Positions 1 to 8,484 of a stretch of 64,000 nucleotides of DNA are shown here, one piece after another. This stretch comes from Hymenobacter jejuensis (lineage in GTDB: Bacteria > Bacteroidota > Bacteroidia > Cytophagales > Hymenobacteraceae): contig NZ_CP040896.1 of NCBI RefSeq assembly GCF_006337165.1, forward strand, positions 3,968,001 to 4,032,000, read 5' to 3'. The position numbers were made by a program, and so were the translations under genes. The number at the start of each line of letters is the position of its first letter. Positions within the stretch are counted from its first letter, which is position 1. Under the pieces are notes generated by a model, which worked only from the letters and a program-made list of their open reading frames with translations, ran no database searches and was not told the origin of the DNA.

Positions 1-1321
1 CTTATGGGTCCTCAACGGGGTGAGCATGGTGCTCCTGACGTTTGCTCCGGGCCTAAGCTGGTACCCGACGGTAGCGTTTATGGTGCTCGTAACGGCCGAG
101 CAGTTACGCCTGACACTGAGCGCGTTGCGCCAAACCAAACGGGCCGCCGGCATCATCGCCACCGGGTTTGGCATTGCCCTCACGCTCCTGGTGATATTTG
201 GGTTTATGGCCACTTTCCATGAAGATCTGCTGCACATCGAGATCCTGTCCATTCCGCTCCGGACGCTGCTTACGTTTCCGGCTTTTTTAAGTCCGGTGCT
301 GGCCATTTCCATGTTTCTGGCCCGCCGCTTTGCCCTGGATAGCCGGCTACTCGCCATTAAGCTGGTGCAGGTGCGGCGGCTCTCGGCCCAGACCATGGCC
401 CAGCAGCAGGAAAAACAAGAGTTACTGGCGCAGCAAAACGAAACGCTGGAGTTGCAGGTGCAGCAGCGCACGGCCGCTTTGCAGCGCACACTTACCAATT
501 TACAAACGGCTCAGCATCAACTAATTCAGAGCGAGAAAATGGCGTCGTTGGGCGAGCTGGCGGCCGGCATTGCCCACGAAATTCAGAACCCCTTGAACTT
601 CGTCAACAACTTTGCCGAGGTAGCAGTGGAACTGTTGACGGAATTGAAAGAAGGACCGCTGCCGGCACTGCCCGAGGAAGAAAAAAAGCTTGCCGACGAG
701 TTGGTGGACGAGCTGACGCAAAACCTAGATAAAGTAACCTACCACGGGCACCGGGCCGATAGCATCGTCAAGGGCATGCTCGAACACTCGCGCGCGACCG
801 GCGGTGCCCGCCAGCCCACCGACCTCAACGCCGTTTGCGACGAGTACTTGCGCCTTTCCTACCACGGCCTGCGCGCCAAAGACAAGACCTTCAACGCCAC
901 CCTGACCACTCACTTCGATGAGCACCTCGGCCGGCCTGAAGTGGTTCCGCAAGACATGGGCCGGGTGCTGCTGAATCTGTTCAACAACGCCTTCTACGCT
1001 GTGCACCAGCGGCAAAAGCTGGGCCAGCCAGACTACCGCCCCGAAGTCATCGTCACCACCGAGCGGCATCCCAACGACGACGTGGTCATTCGGGTGCGCG
1101 ACAACGGCATGGGCATTCCGCCAGCCGTGCGGGCCAAGATTTTCCAGCCGTTTTTCACGACCAAGCCGCCGGGCGAAGGCACCGGCCTGGGCCTCTCGCT
1201 CAGCTACGACATCATCACGAAAAGCCACGGCGGCACCCTCACGGTGGAAAGTAAGGAAGGCGAGTTTACGGAGTTTACCATTTGGCTCCCACCTTTCGTC
1301 AGCAGCGAGGATGAGGTATAG
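1..1321 (+). CDS. Membrane sensor histidine kinase, 5' end cut by window
   Basis: The reading frame is open to the window edge, so the true start lies upstream; the first possible internal start is the GTG at 20. About 100 residues of hydrophobic helices (at least three membrane segments) are followed by a long Gln/Leu-rich coiled coil (about 120-175 from the GTG), then a HisKA-type dimerisation helix with the phospho-acceptor His in [12 protein letters not shown] (about residue 186). A HATPase domain ends the protein: N box [11 protein letters not shown]1 DNGMGIP, F box PFFTTKP, G2 [10 protein letters not shown]. It should autophosphorylate and pass phosphate to a response regulator not present here. 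It converges on the injection-system operon with only 35 bases between stop codons. The signal sensed cannot be told. The family call is firm. Confidence 0.9.
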   Translation, partial: LWVLNGVSMVLLTFAPGLSWYPTVAFMVLVTAEQLRLTLSALRQTKRAAGIIATGFGIALTLLVIFGFMATFHEDLLHIEILSIPLRTLLTFPAFLSPVLAISMFLARRFALDSRLLAIKLVQVRRLSAQTMAQQQEKQELLAQQNETLELQVQQRTAALQRTLTNLQTAQHQLIQSEKMASLGELAAGIAHEIQNPLNFVNNFAEVAVELLTELKEGPLPALPEEEKKLADELVDELTQNLDKVTYHGHRADSIVKGMLEHSRATGGARQPTDLNAVCDEYLRLSYHGLRAKDKTFNATLTTHFDEHLGRPEVVPQDMGRVLLNLFNNAFYAVHQRQKLGQPDYRPEVIVTTERHPNDDVVIRVRDNGMGIPPAVRAKIFQPFFTTKPPGEGTGLGLSLSYDIITKSHGGTLTVESKEGEFTEFTIWLPPFVSSEDEV

Positions 1322-1329
1322 AGGTATTT

Positions 1330-1367
1330 TTATATAAATAATTGATAATTAGATACTTATATAACCT
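1330..1367. repeat. AT-rich 3'-end palindrome between convergent genes
   Basis: Imperfect inverted repeat with arms TTATATAA/TTATATAA around a core ATTGATAATTA. It lies between the convergent stops of the histidine kinase and the AAA+ ATPase and overlaps the ATPase stop. It belongs to the recurrent family best seen at 45264-45314 and may end transcription from both sides. Confidence 0.5.
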
Positions 1368-2679
1368 TGCCTTCTTTGGAATATTCCCGCAGGATGCCGC
1401 TTTTCAAGCGATGTAGATCGAGCCGGCAGGAGCGATCGGCCAGGGCTTCGATGGCGCAGTAGTGGGCTACGTTCAGGATGCCCGCGCCCGTCAGTTCGTA
1501 GCGGGCGGCCACTTGGTGCCAGTCGATATCAGCGGCGATTTCGAGCTGCGCCGGCAAGGCTTTCTGCCAGATCCGGTACCGTTCTTCGGCGCCGGGCACC
1601 GGAAAATGCACGATGGTTTGGAAGCGGCGCGCAAACGCCTCGTCGATGTTGGCGCGCTGGTTGGAAGCCAAAATCACCAAGCCGTTGTAGCCCTCGATGC
1701 GCTGCAATAAGTAAGCGACTTCCTGATTGGCGTATTTATCGTGAGCATCGCGGATGTCGGTTCGCTTGCCGAAAAGCGCGTCCGCCTCATCAAAAAACAA
1801 GATCCAGTTTTTGTTCTCCGCCTTATCGAAAAGGCCGGCCAGGTTTTTCTCCGTTTCACCGATGTATTTGGACACCACACGCGACAAATCAATGCGGAAA
1901 ACGTCTTTATCAGTGTGTTTGCCTAATAAGCTGGCAGTCAGAGTTTTGCCGGTACCGGGCGGCCCATAAAAAAGCGCCCGAAAACCGGGTTTGATTTGCT
2001 TGCGCATGCCCCAGTCCTGCAACAACGTGTCACTGTACGTGATCCAGTTCTGAATCTCCTGAATCTGCTGCTGCGTGCCAGGGAGCAGCACGAGGTCGTT
2101 CCATTCCATCTCCGTCAGCAGGCGCTCAGCCGGAAATTCGATGCTGAACCGCGGCGCGCTGACGGTGCCCGTAGTCAAGAGTTCTACCACTTCGGAGTCC
2201 AGCATCAGAAGGCCGCTCATCGTCGGCTCGCCTTCGCGCGTGGTTTCTAAGCGAAGAACATGCTTTTGGCTCAGCCAGTGTTCAGGGCCGAGCAACCGTT
2301 GGATTTCCAATCGCTTCTCTAAGTCGTCGCCGGCCAGTACAAAAAGCGCCGTTTCACCAGTCGGCAGAATCCCGCGGTGGTTTCCCAGCCGCACACCGCC
2401 AAACTCCGGCAGGTCGCCGCCTTCGGGCAGAAATTCGGCAATAAGCTGGGTGAAAAAATGGGGCCGAATATGCACAATAAGGGCCAGCAGCAGCACGACG
2501 TATTCCTCAAACGAAGGGCGGTGCTGAACTATAAAATTCGCAAAAGGCGACTCATCCTTCAGGTACGCGATTTCATTTATTTCTACCTCTTTCGCCTGGC
2601 CGGTATACACTTGCAAACGCCCCTCAAGCACTGCCCGGAGGTAACGAACAGCCGTGGAGAGATTAGGAGTATTGGTCAT
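1357..2679 (-). CDS. AAA+ ATPase of the eCIS (Afp15/Pvc15-like)
   Basis: ATP-driven ring protein thought to help assemble or load contractile injection particles in the producer cell. From the ATG at 2679 it is 440 residues; the frame extends to a TTG at 2697, but the ATG is preferred. The N-terminal ~200 residues form a family-specific region. The AAA+ module follows: Walker A GPPGTGKT (about 239-246), Walker B WILFFDEADALFGKR (about 293-306), sensor 1 ILASNQ and an Arg-finger region FARRFQ. This closely matches the ATPases at the distal end of Bacteroidetes and Photorhabdus-type eCIS operons. It is the last gene of the operon, 35 bases after the SUKH-like gene. Unlike the T6SS ClpV it has one ATPase module, as eCIS ATPases do. 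Confidence 0.92.
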   Translation of the reverse strand: MTNTPNLSTAVRYLRAVLEGRLQVYTGQAKEVEINEIAYLKDESPFANFIVQHRPSFEEYVVLLLALIVHIRPHFFTQLIAEFLPEGGDLPEFGGVRLGNHRGILPTGETALFVLAGDDLEKRLEIQRLLGPEHWLSQKHVLRLETTREGEPTMSGLLMLDSEVVELLTTGTVSAPRFSIEFPAERLLTEMEWNDLVLLPGTQQQIQEIQNWITYSDTLLQDWGMRKQIKPGFRALFYGPPGTGKTLTASLLGKHTDKDVFRIDLSRVVSKYIGETEKNLAGLFDKAENKNWILFFDEADALFGKRTDIRDAHDKYANQEVAYLLQRIEGYNGLVILASNQRANIDEAFARRFQTIVHFPVPGAEERYRIWQKALPAQLEIAADIDWHQVAARYELTGAGILNVAHYCAIEALADRSCRLDLHRLKSGILREYSKEGKVI

Positions 2680-2714
2680 GAATACGGGCGCTGCCAACCG
2701 ATGGGTACTTTACC

Positions 2715-3287
2715 TTAATGCTTAAGCCAAGCAGCCAGATCGGGGTGATGTTGGATAGCCTTTTCAATGACGTCTAACGGGGCACTCGCCACTGTAACGG
2801 TGGCCTCATCCTTCAGCCAAGTCAGAAATTCGGCGTGGCCTTTATACTGACTTATATTTTGCTTTAAATAGGATTTGATTTTTGCGGCGGTGAATTTTTC
2901 TTGGGGCGCTGGCTGAAGCTGTGGACTTTGTTTGTGAAAATAGTAATTGCTAAGCACATCATAAATAAAGCCCGTGCCATAAGGCAACAGGGATAAATAT
3001 TCCTCAAAAGACGACGCAAAAACGCTGTTTGGAAAGCCTTCGCTGCTCAGCCAAACTACCGGCGCTCGTTTGAAATCTGTTGCCTTGTTATCCTTCCAAA
3101 ATGCGATCAGCGAGCCTGTGCCAGCCTGCCCGATTGCCCGAAAGGCTTTGGCTTTGTGACTGTCATTCAGGAGGTTGTGCAGTTTTGCTTCGGCGTCTTT
3201 CACAGGTTGTATATCAGCAAACTCGGCGGTCGAATTTTGCAGGTACTCCCCGAATTGCTGCACAACATCTGGCTGTTTCCTCTGCAT
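2715..3287 (-). CDS. SUKH/SMI1-like protein, possible immunity partner of the DUF4157 protein
   Basis: 190 residues. The central part (about 45-110) has the order seen in SMI1/KNR4 (SUKH) proteins: a Gly-rich strand turn GQAGTGSLIAFW, a hydrophobic strand PVVWLSSEGFP, then FASSFEEYLSLLPYG. The C-terminal 60 residues are helical and charged. SUKH proteins are best known as immunity proteins of bacterial polymorphic toxins. The gene starts 3 bases after the stop of the 1322-residue DUF4157 protein and precedes the ATPase, so the pair is translationally linked and embedded in the eCIS operon. The fold is assigned from motif order only; neutralisation of the upstream gene product is inferred from position. 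It could also be a chaperone or adaptor for loading. Confidence 0.6.
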   Translation of the reverse strand: MQRKQPDVVQQFGEYLQNSTAEFADIQPVKDAEAKLHNLLNDSHKAKAFRAIGQAGTGSLIAFWKDNKATDFKRAPVVWLSSEGFPNSVFASSFEEYLSLLPYGTGFIYDVLSNYYFHKQSPQLQPAPQEKFTAAKIKSYLKQNISQYKGHAEFLTWLKDEATVTVASAPLDVIEKAIQHHPDLAAWLKH

Positions 3288-3290
3288 AGC

Positions 3291-6200
3291 TTATTTAATT
3301 TTCAGATTATCCATGGGCTGGTTTTGAATTTGATTGAGACCATCTAGGGTTCGGGCTTTAATCCCTGCCTTGAGCTTGTCTTTTTCAGCCTTGGTGATAT
3401 CCGTAATCTCGTTGATGTCTTCCCAGACATCGCTGCGCCTGAGAACGGCTCGCATAGCCACTACGTCTCGCTGTAACTCAACTTTCATTCGATCCACGAC
3501 GATATCCCTGATTTTTTGCTCGTCCGGTTCGTTGGTGATTTTGCCGGTGACGAAAGTGACGAAGTCATTCAAAGTATCTGCGCCTTTCGAGCCAAACGTC
3601 CGTCCTTCTTTGTGCCTGTTTTCGTGTATGTTAATGGCATATCCACCGCTTGCGTGGCTGCCACTTGCCCTATTCGCCATTTCGCTCCGGCTGCTGAATA
3701 ACTTCCGCCTGTTTATTTGTAAGTCGGCAGCCCATTTCAAAATTGCCGCCTGAGGTTGGTGGTCGGGAGTCAGAAAATCGACGCGTGGCCGCGGCATACT
3801 GGCGTAGGTGCCCGTTATGCCTTCCAGCAAATAACTTTCAATGATTAAGCCAATTGACCTGTTTCCGCTCAGCAGCGTGCGAAGTAGTTCGGTAAGCGCT
3901 TCATTTTTCTGCAACAAGCGCTGGTGAATCGGTTTGGCCTTTTCCGTATCTGCACCCACTTTTCTCAGGTCGTTGTAATCGCCATCGTAAGTCGATAAAT
4001 GCGTCCAGATCATCGAGAGCAGAGTAGTTTTGGCCGAGTCTAGCTTGTAGTTGCTTTGGTAGAACTCCAGAAATGCTTTGATATCCTGCGGAGTGCTTTC
4101 AATTTTCAGGATGGGCTTTTCGCCGCGTTGCTCAAAATAGATGGAGTGGGTTTCGCCTGTATTAGTTGAAAAGCTCTTCTTAATTCCGAAAAAGCCTAGC
4201 ACGGCGCTAGCCGCTTTCTTTCCAGCGCCCACCACGGCTTTGCCCGCTTTCTGAACCAGCCCCACCACGGGTTTCAGCAGCTTGTCTACTACAAATCCCA
4301 TGGCCCGATCTACTGGCGATTTGAGTTGTTTGATGATGGCGCGCACCTTGTCGGCTAAGTTGCCCAGGCCCAATAACTTAGCCAGGAAGTCAATGCCCAT
4401 CACAATGGCATTTTGCAGCCCGAAAATTACCTTCGACGCGATGCCGCTGACGTCGCCTTTCACGGCCATTTCCACCCCATCCAGAAACGCATTGACCAAG
4501 GCAATGATGCGCTCGATGTTGTCCATCAGAAACCGGATGCCGGCATAAATCGCCTGTGCCGCCTTGATAAAGGCGCCTATGGGGTTGAACAGCGTAACAA
4601 TGTAGGCCAGCACCTTTTTGATGGTTTCGTAGAGCACCGTTTTCTTAATCTTCTCGAAGATTTCATCCACGGCATTGGCCAGCACGTCCTTGATGTGCGC
4701 CCAGAAAGCCCCGATATCGGTGCGGGCCATCTGGATGAGCTTGTACACTTCCTCGGCGCCTTCCACGCCTTTTTCAATGGCGGCGACAACTGGTTCACCC
4801 AGCTTGTTTTTGGCGATTTCCCGGAAGTTATCGTACGTCAGGCCAATGACTTGCAGCGCAATGCTAAACAAGCCGGCGGTGTCCAGCTTGGCCGGAATCC
4901 GGATGCCGGCGCCACCTACTTTGCCCTTCAACCAGTTGAAAAATCCTTCGAGCAGGTAGGTGTCGAAGTTCTCCACGAACGTGGCAAACCCCTGCTTGAT
5001 GCCCGCCGCCAGGTTTTCCAGAAAGCGAATCGGGTGCGCAATGATGTCGCCGATGACGTAGGCAATGCGCACGAGCACGGTCACCAAGAGTTCGCCCAAC
5101 CGATAAATGGTCAGGGCAACTTCCTTGATGAACTCGGCGGCGCGCTGAATCCAGGTTTTGCGCACGTCCTCGTTGATCTTGTCGAAGGTCTTGCGCAGCG
5201 AATCCACGTTTTGCTTGTAAGATTCGGCCAGACTGTGCGCCAGCTCCGCCTGCTTCTCATCCACGCTGGATTCTAGGTTGGCAAACTGCACGCGGTAGGT
5301 TTCCATCGCGTCGCTTACCAGTCCTTGTTGCTTGGTATTGAGGCCTTTATAAAACCCTTCGGCTTTGGCCTCTCCTTGCTGAATGCATTCGACGGCTTTG
5401 TTCAGGTCGTCGGCAATGCGCTGCGCAATCTTGTTGAGCGTAAGGTCGAGGGCGTCGATAAATTTCTTTTTCTCCCGCTCAAAAACCTTTTCAATGGCTT
5501 CGGTATCCTCACCGAATAAAAAGTCTCGCACGCCCCAGCCGTGAATGTCGTCGAGCTGGTCTTCCACGCGTTTTTCAAAGTCATCTTTGGCAGCCTTCGA
5601 CTCGGTTTCAAACGTGTCTTCTACATATTTGCCCAACGCCGTGAAAATATCGTCGACGTCTTTTTTGGTCTTGTTATAAATGGCGTCGAGCTCGCCTTTG
5701 ATGCGCTTTTGCTCTTCTTTGTCGTCTTTGTCGTGGTGCGATTGCTTGTCGTAAACCGTGTGGAGCCCTTGGCCACGTACGGCGTGCATGGCCCCAAAAT
5801 CAACTACGGCGTCTTTGTGCGCAGTTTTCTGTGCCCCTGCGATAACTTTCTGTTCGTCAACACGATACACTTGTGGTGCTTCGCCCGCTTTGGCCTGCGC
5901 CTCTTTCTTGGTTTTAAGGGCCTGCTGAAATTTGGGTTCGTTCGACTCGGCGAATTGCTCCTCGGTGTTGTGGTTTTTCTCCATCAACTCGTCCAGCGAC
6001 TGGCTCTCTTTCTCCATCGAGATTTCGGAGTCCGTTTTGGGCTTGGGCGCGGCCGCTACCGCGTCGATGGGCCGCGGGTTGGCGCCTGCTTTTTCCTCTA
6101 CCAGCGGTTTGGGCTCTTGCGTAGGCAGGTTGCTTTCGGGAGGGGCTTTCTTCTCTGTTTCCGCCGTGATGGGGGCCGCCACGTTTTTGCTCTCGTCCTT

Positions 6201-7259
6201 GACCTGCTGCTTAACGTTGTTCTTGATGCCTTCCAGCGGTTTGTCACGCTTAAACTGCTTGCTGTCGTCTTCGCTGTGCGGTAGCTTTTTCTCCAGCTCA
6301 TTCAGTTGCGTCTGCAACAGTTTTCTGAACTGCGCGGCCGTGAATTTTTTGTTGGCGTCCTTGTTGTTGACGGCCGTTTTGTTGATGACTTCCAGGTGTT
6401 GTTTGCGATCGTTGTAGGCTTTCTGATCGGCTACCGGCAGGTGCGCCGATTCGGTAACCGCCGTGTTTTTTTCCTGGGGGTTTTTGTGCGATTTCTGCGC
6501 TTTTTTCACCTGGCGCGTCTGCCCAATTACCTTCCCAAATTCCGGGTCTTGCTGCGGCGTTTGGGGCGCCCTCTGAACCGGCGCCTCGCCCGGTTGCAGG
6601 CCATCAGTTTCGGGCGTAGCCTGAGGAGATGCTCCAGGCTGGCCGGCGGACCTGGCACCGGCATTTTTTTCAGCGAGCGCCGTGGTTTCAGTTATTACCG
6701 GGCCGCCAGAAGCTGTATCCGGTTTGGCGGCTGTGGAGGCCAAAAGATCAGGTGGCGAAAGCTGCGTTTCTGCCCGTATCAACTCATTGATTTTCAGCCC
6801 CGCAACGCCTTGTTGCAAGGTATGCGCCAGCGCTTGTACCAACACGCTTTTGCCCGCTTGCGAAGTCGGTTGATACTCGCCCTGCCCGAAGAAAATATGT
6901 TGCTGAAAGACGAGTGCCTGCGCCCGCAGCGGCTGGATTATGCCCACCGATTCTGAGTCCCGGTGCACCCGGATCATGCTAAAATCGGCTTGCAGGCGCA
7001 ACTCGGCCGCCCGCCGAATTTCCTCCGGCACGCTTTCGCCGCTGTCAATTTTGGGCGGAATGGTAGCCTGCGTTTCAAACAGCACATCGGGCAGCCCGGC
7101 GGCTTTGCGCAGGATTTTGTTTTGCGTCGGCGTCTGGGTAGCCTGCCGGATAGGCTCGAAAAATTCGCCCCGCCCGGCCTTCTCAAAAAAAGGCTGGGCA
7201 GTCCGCATTCCCGAGGGTGCCGGTGCCGCTTTTACCAGTTTTTCCGCCGTGATTCTCAT
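3291..7259 (-). CDS. 1322-aa DUF4157 (eCIS core domain) protein, candidate cargo/toxin
   Basis: DUF4157 is the domain most strongly associated with eCIS cargo and toxins. Layout: an N-terminal segment with FF pairs; a DUF4157-like domain at about 72-155, with DFSMIRVHRDSES, QHIFFGQGEY and LAHTLQQG aligning to the usual pattern; a Lys/Glu/Gln-rich low-complexity coiled-coil stretch (about 170-700); a long amphipathic and hydrophobic helical region (about 700-1040) with repeated Ala/Gly/Val helices; and a C-terminal domain (about 1050-1322) containing the polar motif NIHENRHKEGRTFGSKG (about 1209-1225). The metalloprotease signature HELTH is replaced by QALAH, so zinc protease activity is unlikely. 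It lies between the tape-measure-like gene and the SUKH-like gene. Cargo status is inferred; the C-terminal chemistry is unknown. The call of DUF4157 is good, function tentative. Confidence 0.8.
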   Translation of the reverse strand: MRITAEKLVKAAPAPSGMRTAQPFFEKAGRGEFFEPIRQATQTPTQNKILRKAAGLPDVLFETQATIPPKIDSGESVPEEIRRAAELRLQADFSMIRVHRDSESVGIIQPLRAQALVFQQHIFFGQGEYQPTSQAGKSVLVQALAHTLQQGVAGLKINELIRAETQLSPPDLLASTAAKPDTASGGPVITETTALAEKNAGARSAGQPGASPQATPETDGLQPGEAPVQRAPQTPQQDPEFGKVIGQTRQVKKAQKSHKNPQEKNTAVTESAHLPVADQKAYNDRKQHLEVINKTAVNNKDANKKFTAAQFRKLLQTQLNELEKKLPHSEDDSKQFKRDKPLEGIKNNVKQQVKDESKNVAAPITAETEKKAPPESNLPTQEPKPLVEEKAGANPRPIDAVAAAPKPKTDSEISMEKESQSLDELMEKNHNTEEQFAESNEPKFQQALKTKKEAQAKAGEAPQVYRVDEQKVIAGAQKTAHKDAVVDFGAMHAVRGQGLHTVYDKQSHHDKDDKEEQKRIKGELDAIYNKTKKDVDDIFTALGKYVEDTFETESKAAKDDFEKRVEDQLDDIHGWGVRDFLFGEDTEAIEKVFEREKKKFIDALDLTLNKIAQRIADDLNKAVECIQQGEAKAEGFYKGLNTKQQGLVSDAMETYRVQFANLESSVDEKQAELAHSLAESYKQNVDSLRKTFDKINEDVRKTWIQRAAEFIKEVALTIYRLGELLVTVLVRIAYVIGDIIAHPIRFLENLAAGIKQGFATFVENFDTYLLEGFFNWLKGKVGGAGIRIPAKLDTAGLFSIALQVIGLTYDNFREIAKNKLGEPVVAAIEKGVEGAEEVYKLIQMARTDIGAFWAHIKDVLANAVDEIFEKIKKTVLYETIKKVLAYIVTLFNPIGAFIKAAQAIYAGIRFLMDNIERIIALVNAFLDGVEMAVKGDVSGIASKVIFGLQNAIVMGIDFLAKLLGLGNLADKVRAIIKQLKSPVDRAMGFVVDKLLKPVVGLVQKAGKAVVGAGKKAASAVLGFFGIKKSFSTNTGETHSIYFEQRGEKPILKIESTPQDIKAFLEFYQSNYKLDSAKTTLLSMIWTHLSTYDGDYNDLRKVGADTEKAKPIHQRLLQKNEALTELLRTLLSGNRSIGLIIESYLLEGITGTYASMPRPRVDFLTPDHQPQAAILKWAADLQINRRKLFSSRSEMANRASGSHASGGYAINIHENRHKEGRTFGSKGADTLNDFVTFVTGKITNEPDEQKIRDIVVDRMKVELQRDVVAMRAVLRRSDVWEDINEITDITKAEKDKLKAGIKARTLDGLNQIQNQPMDNLKIK

Positions 7260-7298
7260 AGCTTCGTAGCGTCCGCAGAGTATTTTAAGGTATATTAA

Positions 7299-7323
7299 TA
7301 ACTATTTGATAGTCAAATAGTTA
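7299..7323. repeat. 25-bp perfect AT-rich palindrome at the CIS_TMP stop
   Basis: Arms TAACTATTTGA and TCAAATAGTTA (11 bp, perfect) flank TAG. The right arm contains the stop codon of the upstream CIS_TMP gene. It sits in the 61-base gap before the DUF4157 gene and belongs to the recurring 3'-end palindrome family. It could attenuate or process the operon transcript just before the cargo gene. Confidence 0.65.
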
Positions 7324-8484
7324 TGTCCAGTCGGTCCACAGTAAATTGGGCATCCAAGGCAGCTGTGACACGGCAATATTCCAGGGCAGCGATTCGAGCA
7401 GCAGGTCGTGGCCGCGTTGCTCTACTTGCAGCAGCCAGTCGTCGTTGCGGCGGGAGAGCTTGCCGGCGCGCTGCAAAAAAGCCTCGCGCAGACCGTCGGG
7501 GGAGGTGTTTTTGAGCGCTCCCCAGTGCCGAACAACCGCTTCCAGCAGGGTATTGGCCTCGGCTTTTTCGATTTCCGTCAACTCTACGTTGCCCTCAACT
7601 GGCATGTCCACAGGCAGGCCACAGAGGATTTTGGGGAGCACCAATTCGTATTCTTTCGCGGTTTCGGCGCCCGTAGCCAAGTAATGCAGTAGAAATAGCG
7701 CCCGTGCGGGCTGAAGTAATTTTTGGGCCTGCGCCACGCCCATCGTTGCAAAAAACTGTGGCAGAAAGGGATGCAGCAACACCAGCCCCGCATCTTCGAC
7801 ATACAGGGCTTCTGTTTCTGGGTAAGTAGGTTCCGGTACGTCGTCGGGGAGAGCATCAGTGCGGGACGAGGCTTTGAGTTGGGCAATTGTTAGCTGCTCC
7901 CGCGCGGAGGTTTGCTGGTTTATCAACTCCAAGAGCGTAGCCAAGAAACCCTCCGAAAATTGTTCTGCTAAGCGTTTGCGCGCCGTCTGTGAATGAATAA
8001 GATGTTCAGTTTCGGCAACATATACTGCTGGTACGCCCGCCGCCAGCATTCTTTGCAAAGCCGTTTCCAGCGTTTCACCCGGCGGAAGTCGGAAGGACCA
8101 CGGCAACCGCCCTGTGCGCAGGCAGTGCAAAAAGGCTTCCCAAACCACCTGTGCGTCGGTTTTGAGTTGCACTTCCCGGCCGCCTGATCCGATAGGCAGG
8201 CCCGCAGTCCCGACCTTCTCCCGAATGGCCTTTTCGAGCGCCTCCGCCACGGCCGCTGGCAATTCTTGCTCCAGCCGGCTGAGGTCAAATGCCCCTAGGT
8301 TCACCTCGAGCTGTTCGATATACAAATGTTCCTCAGTTGGCGCTGAGCGATCGAAAATGCGCTCTATCTCCGGCTGTAACCAATTGTGGCAGAGGGCCGA
8401 GAGACGTTTTTGCAGCGCAAGCCCATCGGCTTCGGTGCCGTTCAATTCTACGTGCAAAACTTGTTGCCGAATGAGGTGCGCCAT
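7321..8484 (-). CDS. Contractile injection system tape-measure-family protein (CIS_TMP)
   Basis: 387 residues. The N-terminal ~110 residues match the CIS_TMP family pattern: HLIRQQVLHVEL, then LQKRLSALCHNWLQPEIERIFDR and HLYIEQLEVNLGAFDL. A second conserved block, LVLLHPFLPQFFATMGV (about 230-247), and an RALFLLHYLATG segment follow; the C-terminus is Trp-rich. Members are annotated as injection-system tape measures and lie beside the ATPase gene in Afp/PVC-type loci. The ATG overlaps the stop of the 1462-residue gene by one base (TAATG), so the two are probably translationally coupled. It is short for a tape measure of a ~100 nm particle. Either the particle is short or this family does another job, for instance in assembly. 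Confidence 0.82.
   Translation of the reverse strand: MAHLIRQQVLHVELNGTEADGLALQKRLSALCHNWLQPEIERIFDRSAPTEEHLYIEQLEVNLGAFDLSRLEQELPAAVAEALEKAIREKVGTAGLPIGSGGREVQLKTDAQVVWEAFLHCLRTGRLPWSFRLPPGETLETALQRMLAAGVPAVYVAETEHLIHSQTARKRLAEQFSEGFLATLLELINQQTSAREQLTIAQLKASSRTDALPDDVPEPTYPETEALYVEDAGLVLLHPFLPQFFATMGVAQAQKLLQPARALFLLHYLATGAETAKEYELVLPKILCGLPVDMPVEGNVELTEIEKAEANTLLEAVVRHWGALKNTSPDGLREAFLQRAGKLSRRNDDWLLQVEQRGHDLLLESLPWNIAVSQLPWMPNLLWTDWT

Noticed and set aside
4413..5276. Long frame (287 codons) opposite the DUF4157 gene, and other long antisense frames
   Set aside because: They mirror the real gene's codon pattern in a GC-rich genome and show no family features.
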